From Torymus aiolomorphi (lineage: Eukaryota; Arthropoda; Insecta; Hymenoptera; Torymidae), in the NCBI GenBank assembly GCA_036365515.1, contig CM070874.1:163698297-163762296 (forward strand): a stretch of 64,000 nucleotides of DNA, written 5' to 3'. Each line of letters opens with the position of its first letter. Position 1 is the first letter of the stretch. Under the pieces are notes generated by a model that was not told the DNA's origin, did no database searches, and was given only the letters and a program-made list of their open reading frames with translations. Below, piece after piece: positions 57,202 through 64,000 of the stretch. A program made the position numbers and the translations under genes.

Positions 57202-58055
57202 TGCGGTACTCTACGCGCGCGCTCACCGAGTAAAGCGACGAAGTGTGAGAGCAGCCGCGATCGCCGCGCGACGCACACACGTATAAGTGTGAAGGAGAGG
57301 GTAGATGGCGGGTTTACATGTGTGCGCACCTGTTGTGCGCACTCACCGGCTTTGAAAAAGCCGATGGTTTGACCTCGCGTTTAACCTTGATGAAGTGCGA
57401 GCCCGATGCCTACACTCTCTCCTCGCACTTGCTCTCACCGCACGGAAACGCCTACTCGAAGCCGACGTCCAGGTGCGACGAGCCTGGACAAGCGGTTACG
57501 CGGATCTAATACGCGGCGCGGAAGAATGCGTGCACGCTTATCTTCTATACGGATTAACAACGGCTGAGCAAGGTGATCGGTCTCGGACGTGTCGAGTCTT
57601 ACTCCCTTGTCGAATCTATAGGCCTCGATGCTGCTGTGTAGTAGACGCCAGAAGTGCTTCTCCTTCATCAACACAACCAAGTGGTTTGAGTGCTGCAGGT
57701 AACACTAGCCTGTCGCACTTGAACTATACACTTTAACGCGCGAAAATAACAGAAGTACATCGATACACGATTTTCCGTTTATCGCAACAAAAACACTCGT
57801 GATTCGCGCTCTTACACGGTACTTCTATCTTAAAAATCCGAACAAGTCTTCTTTTAATAAAGGGCGAAACAAAGTGGAGCGAAAAGAAAAGCGGCTGCAG
57901 AATACCGTAGCCAACTATAACGCCGGCTCCCCGCGGTCCGCTAGTCATCACGTCGATGCAGCTCAGATTCTGCATCGACGTGCCACCTTGCGTTCGCGCG
58001 CATGAGTTACTTCAACTACGCCTTATACTCGACGTCCGTACGGCAGGCCGTGACA
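57202..58055 (-). repeat. LTR-B LTR fragment 2 (3' LTR on the minus strand)
   Basis: Matches 60600-61456 of the complete LTR and ends GGCCGTGACA. With fragment 1 it covers a whole LTR plus a 286-base overlap, so one LTR was split by the inverted pol copy. The open frames inside (for example 57395-57736) recur in the other LTR only because the LTRs are copies. Confidence 0.85.
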
Positions 58056-58065
58056 TCCTCCACCC
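58056..58065 (-). promoter_or_regulatory. LTR-B polypurine tract
   Basis: On the minus strand GGGTGGAGGA directly precedes the LTR start TGTCACGG. This sets the orientation of LTR-B as minus. Confidence 0.7.
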
Positions 58066-58228
58066 AGATGTCACATATCTCCTGATATGGGACTCTGCAA
58101 TTCAATCCGACGTCGCTAATACCTGAAAAGGGCTAAGGTTCTAGAAGTAGCGAATGCGACTTCTATAGAAAAATAAAAAAAATTTTATTCAAAGAATAAT
58201 AACAAAAAAAACAATCGGCGCCGCTTCA

Positions 58229-59337
58229 TCACCCGAAATTTTGCTGATGTTTCTGCCGATAATAAAACGGGTTGAGTAGGTCGTGATTCGCGGCTCCAGG
58301 GCAGGTAGCTGGGTTGCGGACGTTGAGGTGCCCGCAAAAGAAGCACCGTCTCGGTTGTCGTGATTCTCCGGGCAGACGCCGGCCAGAAGAAAGGGACCTC
58401 GGGGGCTCGGTAGATACCGCAGGAGCGGGTATCTGTTCTTGAGGGCGACCCCTCGAGGGCCTTCTCCTTGACTTACTCCTCTGGCGGCTCTTCGGTCTGC
58501 TCGGACGGGATTCCTTTACGGGTGTTATTATCCTACCAGCGGTAGGCCTCCTCCTACCCCTGGCTGCCTCCTCTTCTTCTGCCCTGGCCCTTGCGAGTTC
58601 GGCCTGGACCCGCGCCACATCTTTTTCCTTGGCCTCGCGGAGGCGTAGAGCTTTCTCCAAGGCTTCGCGAGTTTCGCGAGCCTCGCGAGCCTTACTCTCG
58701 CGTCGCTGTCGGCGAAACTCGACTGCCGCTGCGAGCTCTTCTTTGCGGCCCAAGACCAGGTTAAACCACTTTTCGGAGTGGACCCTCGCCTCTTCATAAT
58801 CGTGGAAGTTATTCCACTCCTTCATGACGGCCTCTTCCTTTTCTCTAGCCAACTGGGATAGCTCTCGAGATGCTACCAAGTTGGCTTCGAGTTTCATCCA
58901 AGCGACCGACATGGGGGAGCGACCTGACAACTCACACGACTCGCTATTCTCCGCAGGTCCTCTACCTGCGGAGTATCGTGGGCGAGGCTCTCCTCACTGG
59001 CCGAACTCTTCCGTTTTTCCGACTCCACAGGCTCCACTACCTGTGGAGCCGACGACTTCTCTTCACTCTCGCTACTCTGGCTAAGTACCAGAGTAGCAAC
59101 ATCTATCTCGGTCTTTGGCCTACGCAGGATCGACCGTGTTGGTGATGGAACTACTGGCTCCTCTGCCGGTAGTTCCTCAATAGTTAAGGAGGATCCCTCC
59201 GCGACTCCTCCTAAAATGGCAGGTATTCCGGCACCTGGTATTATCCGGCCAGGTATCGGAGGCCTCAGCTGCACCTGTGCCAGCAGCTGGCCTACCAGCT
59301 CGAGGAGCTACTGCTCGTTGAGTTGTCCAAGACTCAT
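58229..59337 (-). pseudogene. LTR-B gag-like protein
   Basis: On the minus strand it starts MSLGQLNEQ at 59337, meets an in-frame TAG at once, and continues as LLELVGQLLAQVQLRPPIPG. After one frameshift near 58900-58930 it runs to 58229. The middle has a long charged segment (KEEAVMKEWNNF to about 58560) of coiled-coil type, then an Arg/Ser-rich basic stretch. The C-terminus has a Cys/His cluster (CFFCGHLNVRNPATC) that is not a standard CCHC knuckle. It is probably the RNA-binding structural protein of the element. It lies 3' of the integrase fragment, the reverse of the usual order. Confidence 0.55.
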
Positions 59338-59363
59338 CCTGTGGACAGATGAGAAGATAGCGT

Positions 59364-59945
59364 TTATCCTCGGGAACCGTAGTTCGGATTCGCGCGTGTT
59401 CTCCGGGGGGACGTCGAGATGGGGTCGCAGGTTAGTACGCGATTCCGCGAACCTTTCGGTCGGCCACGAGGTCGTTTTGGGGGCTCGCTCGCAACAGGAA
59501 CGGGGATGGTCGGTGCAGGAGAAGTTTCGCCTGACCTTCTCGTGACTATCACAGTCTTTCTCGGCCTACCTCTCCCGCGAGCTTGCGTTGTCACGCCAAC
59601 CTCGTGCTGATTTTGCCCAGCGCCCGCTGGTGGCTGTGTTCTCGCAAGTGACGGGTCGCTCTTTGCCATTTCTTCTTCTTTCCTCGGTGGTTGGGCGACG
59701 TCATCCTCTCCTTCAGTTATATCGCGCTCGTGTGTTTCCTCATTACCCTCGGACTCTTTTCCAGCATAGTATGGTTTCAGATGTTCTGCATGGACCAGGT
59801 CTTCAACATCTCCTTCCTGATCCACCAGTTTGTACGTGTTGGGCCCTTTCTTCTCCAAAATCTCATAAGGGCCAATGTATTTCGGTGCCAACTTCGCCAT
59901 CACTCCTTGAGCTGCCGAGGATAACACGCGATTCTTCTTCCGCAT
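59364..59945 (-). pseudogene. LTR-B integrase C-terminus with two AT-hook-like motifs
   Basis: 193 residues on the minus strand. The first 60 match the C-terminal module of gypsy integrases (VLSSAAQGVMAKLAPKYIGP, then YEILEKKGPNTYKLVD and LKPYY). A long acidic then basic tail follows, with RGRGRPRK and KRPRGRPKGSRNR, both containing the GRP core of AT-hooks that bind the minor groove of AT-rich DNA. The catalytic core is missing; the fragment starts about 100 bases after the primer site, so most of the interior has been deleted. The element lies in an (AT)n tract, which fits an AT-hook role in target choice, but that is inference. Confidence 0.7.
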
Positions 59946-60028
59946 GCGATCTTCCTTACTAAAAATCTAAAAAAAATTGGAAAAAATTGCTCCTTCGAAG
60001 TCAAAATTTCGCGATATTCCCAAGCACA

Positions 60029-60046
60029 CACACGTTTAGGGAGCCA
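60029..60046 (-). other. LTR-B primer-binding site candidate
   Basis: On the minus strand TGGCTCCCTAAACG starts two bases after the LTR ends (CCCCGTGACA). The TGG is expected to pair with a tRNA CCA end. The tRNA was not identified. Confidence 0.5.
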
Positions 60047-60048
60047 GT

Positions 60049-61456
60049 TGTCACGGGGTGGATTTTCTGGCTAAGGCACGTTTCACCTGCGTACTTTAGC
60101 GGTTCAAATCCGTATCTCTCGGTTCAACTCCCGGAGATTGAGTAGCCAGATTAGGTAACAGACGCTTCAACGTCGTGCAATATTAACCTAACCTGGTGAC
60201 TTACCGTGCAACACGGAAGTCGAAGACTTGCGCTTTGTTTCTCACCAGTGACTCGAACTCTCCTCTCGTTCACTGGTTCGTGTGCCGACTGCTCAGATGA
60301 AACGATACGTTTTCTTACGTAACGACCGTGGAGGCGGCGGGGAGCGGGGAATGACAAAGGTCGCGAAATAATAAATCGAGCAAGTTAAAGTTAATAATAA
60401 AAGACTATTGTTTATTAAATAAAAGAAGTTGAGGTCTGGTAATAGATCAGTAATATAAAAGAAATGAATTTAGGTTCGCGTAATCCCTACCTAATCGGTG
60501 GGCCAGCACGTTACCTCTGTTACGTCAGCTGCCTCGGAGACTGACGTCACGCTCGCGGTAATTTACGCCGCGCACGTGAGGTATAATATGCCTCACGTGT
60601 GCGGTACTATACGCGCGCGCTCACCGAGTAAAGCGACGAAGTATGAGAGCAGCCGCGATCGCCCCGCGACGCACACACGTATAAGTGTGAAGGAGAGGGT
60701 AGATGGCGGGTCTACACGTGTGCGCACCTGTTGTGCGCACTCACTGGCTTTGAAAAAGCCGGTGGTTTGACCTCGCGTTTAACCTTGATGAAGTGCGAGC
60801 CCGATGCCTACACTCTCTCCTCGCACTTGCTCTCACCGCACGGGAAGGCCTACTCGAAGCCGACGTCCAGGTGCGACGAGCCTGGACAAGCGGTTACGCG
60901 GATCTAATACGCGGCGCGGAAGAATGCGTGCACGCTTACCTTCTATACGGATTAACAATGGCTCAGCAAGGTGATCGGTCTCGGACGTGTCGAGTCTTAC
61001 TCCCTTGTCGAATCTATAGGCCTCGATGCTGCTGTGTAGTAGACGCAAGAAGTGCTACTCCTTCCTCAACCCAACTAAGTGGTTTGAGTGCGGCAGGTGA
61101 TACTAGCCTGTCGCACTTGAACTATACACTTTAACGCGCGAAAATCACAGAAGTACGTCGATACACGATTTTCCGTTTATCGCAACAAAAACACTCGTGA
61201 TTCGCGCTCTTACACGGTACTTCTATCTTAAAAATCCGAACGAGTCTTCTTTTAATAAAGGGCGAAACAACGTAGAGCGAAAAGAAAAGCGGTTGCAGAA
61301 TACCGTAGCGAACTATAAGATGGCCGACGCTCCCCGGTCCGCTAGTCATCACGTCGATGCAGCTCAGATTCTGCATCGATGCGCCATCTCGCGTTCGCGC
61401 GCATGAGTTACTTCAACTACGGCTTATACTCGACGTCGGTACGGCAAGCCGTGACA
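60049..61456 (-). repeat. LTR-B complete LTR (5' LTR on the minus strand), 1408 bp
   Basis: Bounded by TGTCACGG and its inverse CCGTGACA. Its two parts recur at 52638-53469 and 57202-58055. Flanks on both outer sides of LTR-B are (AT)-type repeats (52619-52637 and 61457 onward), consistent with insertion into a microsatellite. The short open frames across it are shared by all LTR copies and have no recognisable domain. Confidence 0.85.
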
Positions 61457-62814
<1,358 letters not shown>

Positions 62815-63591
62815 GACCATTTAACCTTACTAAAAATAATAATAAATATATTTTATCTGTACAGGATCAATTATCAAAATTTGTAATCTTAGTATGTTTA
62901 AAAGATCAAACAGCAGAATCGGTTTCAGATGCTTTTATAAAAAGATTTTTATGTATATTTGGATGTCCAAAGATAGTATTAACCGATAGAGGGGCAAATT
63001 TCACGAGTAAAATAATGTTTAAATTTGATAAAATTGAAACTACAGCTTTCTCTCCGCAATCTAATGGTTCATTAGAAAGAGCACATCATCCGTTGTGTGA
63101 ATATTAAAAAAATTTTTCTACAAATAAATATGAATGGGATGAACTATTAGATTTTGCACAATTTCATTATAATAATAGTGTACATACTAGCCATCAATCA
63201 CACCATATGAACTAGTATTTGCCTGCCCTGCTAGAATTTCGTCTAGCGAACCAGTAAAAAAATCAGAATTATTACCAACCTATAATGGATATTTAGAAAA
63301 ACTGATTAATAATATGAGAGAAATTGTCTTAATAGCAAAACAAAAATTAATAATGTCAAAAGAAAATCAAAGATATATTATGACAGATTTATTAACCCAA
63401 GAGAATTTAAAATGGGAGATAAAGTATGGTTGATCAAAGAACCTAAGCCAGGGAAACTTGAAAAAGATCATTATCATGCCCCTTTTGACATTATTAAAGT
63501 AAATAAAAATAATAATGTTGTCATAGACTATAAAGGAAAGGGAAAAACAGTCCATACAAATAAATTAAGCCTTGTTAATAATAAAGAATAG
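62815..63591 (+). pseudogene. Gypsy-2 integrase, catalytic core and C-terminus
   Basis: Begins with a 187-base second copy of 52210-52396 (about 2% different, FNLTKNNNK to LTDRGANF). It then goes on where the first piece stops: [16 protein letters not shown] with the catalytic Glu, a stop at about 63107, and further frames to MGDKVWLIKEPKPGKLEKD, then FDIIKVN and the TAG at 63589-63591. It corresponds to the end of the Gypsy-1 Pol. Several stops and frameshifts; not functional. Confidence 0.85.
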
Positions 63592-63622
63592 TAACATAAT
63601 TATCTTACAGGAACTGGACACC
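63592..63622 (+). promoter_or_regulatory. Splice-acceptor-like site before Gypsy-2 env
   Basis: ATTATCTTACAG ends at 63610, 13 bases before the env ATG. Its placement parallels the acceptor-like site upstream of the Gypsy-1 env. Confidence 0.4.
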
Positions 63623-64000
63623 ATGTATCTTTCATTCTACTTCTAACGCTTTTTAAAACAAATCACGCAATTATTGGTTTTAATTGCGGTTCACCAGATC
63701 CAGCAGTATCAACATACTCATTAGTGGACACGGGAGAATGCGATTTTCACGAGGATGATCTACAGATATCAAACACAACGACAGAATTACTACAGTTAGC
63801 GGAATTTTTAAAGTAGTAGAGTTATTCAGTACAAAATCGAAATTTCTCGTACAGTTTATAATTGCGGAATGTTTAGTCATCTAGGGCCTGTAGAAAACGG
63901 GTCACAAGAATATTTATATGAAGTTAGTGCAGAAAGATGTAAATTTATTCATGAAACGGGAATATTTAAATATGATAACTCACACACAATAGCCGATATT
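63623..64000 (+). pseudogene. env: Gypsy-2 env, N-terminal part, cut by the window edge
   Basis: A start codon at 63623 opens a short hydrophobic leader that is frameshifted within the first ten codons. The following frame reads HAIIGFNCGSP and VDTGECDF, parallel to the Gypsy-1 env N-terminus (LIGYDCG, VGECE). After a second frameshift near 63820, VYNCGMFSHL and CKFIHETG parallel YYCGSFSHV and the next Cys region. It is thus the same non-F-type envelope family, diverged and inactivated. The rest lies outside the window. Confidence 0.7.

Noticed and set aside
56787..57329. Minus-strand open frame of 180 codons starting in LTR sequence
   Set aside because: A chimera across the junction at 57201 between LTR-B and the inverted Gypsy-2 protease; the N-terminal part is not a protein domain.
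57318..57736. Plus-strand open frames of 63-113 codons, repeated at 60498-61134
   Set aside because: They lie in the two copies of the LTR-B LTR and are kept only because the copies are similar; no domain, and related frames differ between copies.
59216..59962. Plus-strand open frames of 63-124 codons
   Set aside because: They are antisense to the LTR-B integrase tail and gag-like gene, which have recognisable motifs on the minus strand.

Overview
The window is a transposon graveyard from a eukaryotic genome. Its contents point to an arthropod, most likely an insect: Ty3/gypsy elements with env genes, two Penelope-like elements, a LINE fragment, palindromic MITE-like elements, and spliceosomal-type intron signals. 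It is AT-rich overall. I see no ordinary single-copy host gene, tRNA or rRNA. The species cannot be named from this sequence alone.

Layout. 1-13 kb: low-complexity GA/CT repeats and a LINE 3' fragment (minus strand) interrupted by Penelope element PLE1 (about 3085-5898), all lying between long inverted repeats (1028-1465 and 6720-7146). Gene-free AT-rich DNA with MITE-like structures follows, including a 0.7-kb near-perfect palindrome at 12078-12773. 12.9-16.2 kb: a decayed gypsy-type element (here Gypsy-3: LTR, gag, end of integrase). 16157-33009: a 16.9-kb, apparently young element (Gypsy-1) inserted into Gypsy-3 with a 4-bp target duplication. It has 2408-bp LTRs, a 2-kb repeat-rich leader, a small ORF, gag with eight zinc knuckles, pol, and an intact env that does not look like the usual baculovirus-F-type env of insect gypsy elements. 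33-38 kb: flank, then a broken gene of a repetitive zinc-finger-like protein family with a likely 5' intron. 37858-40727: a second Penelope element (PLE2, minus strand). 40.75-63.6 kb and on to the window edge: a second, decayed gypsy element (Gypsy-2, plus strand) related to Gypsy-1. A 6.4-kb foldback element sits in its gag, and its integrase is split by a complex block. That block holds a minus-strand LTR element (LTR-B, 52638-61456), a 3.7-kb inverted copy of the Gypsy-2 pol inside one LTR-B LTR, and a 1.4-kb microsatellite/satellite block. The window ends inside the Gypsy-2 env.

How the parts relate. Gypsy-1 is the one element that still looks capable of encoding a full gag, pol and envelope set. 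Its gag-pol junction needs frame changes, and its env sits behind a splice-acceptor-like site, a feature shared by Gypsy-2. Both Penelope copies carry the same small RNA motif (conserved core, 6-bp stem, GAAACGT) with compensatory stem changes, consistent with the hammerhead-type ribozymes known in this class. The most unusual items are the two aspartic-protease domains in Gypsy-1, the 8- to 12-fold zinc-knuckle arrays, the non-F-type envelope, the foldback element made of 92-bp repeats, and the inverted-duplication block with large direct repeats at its joins.
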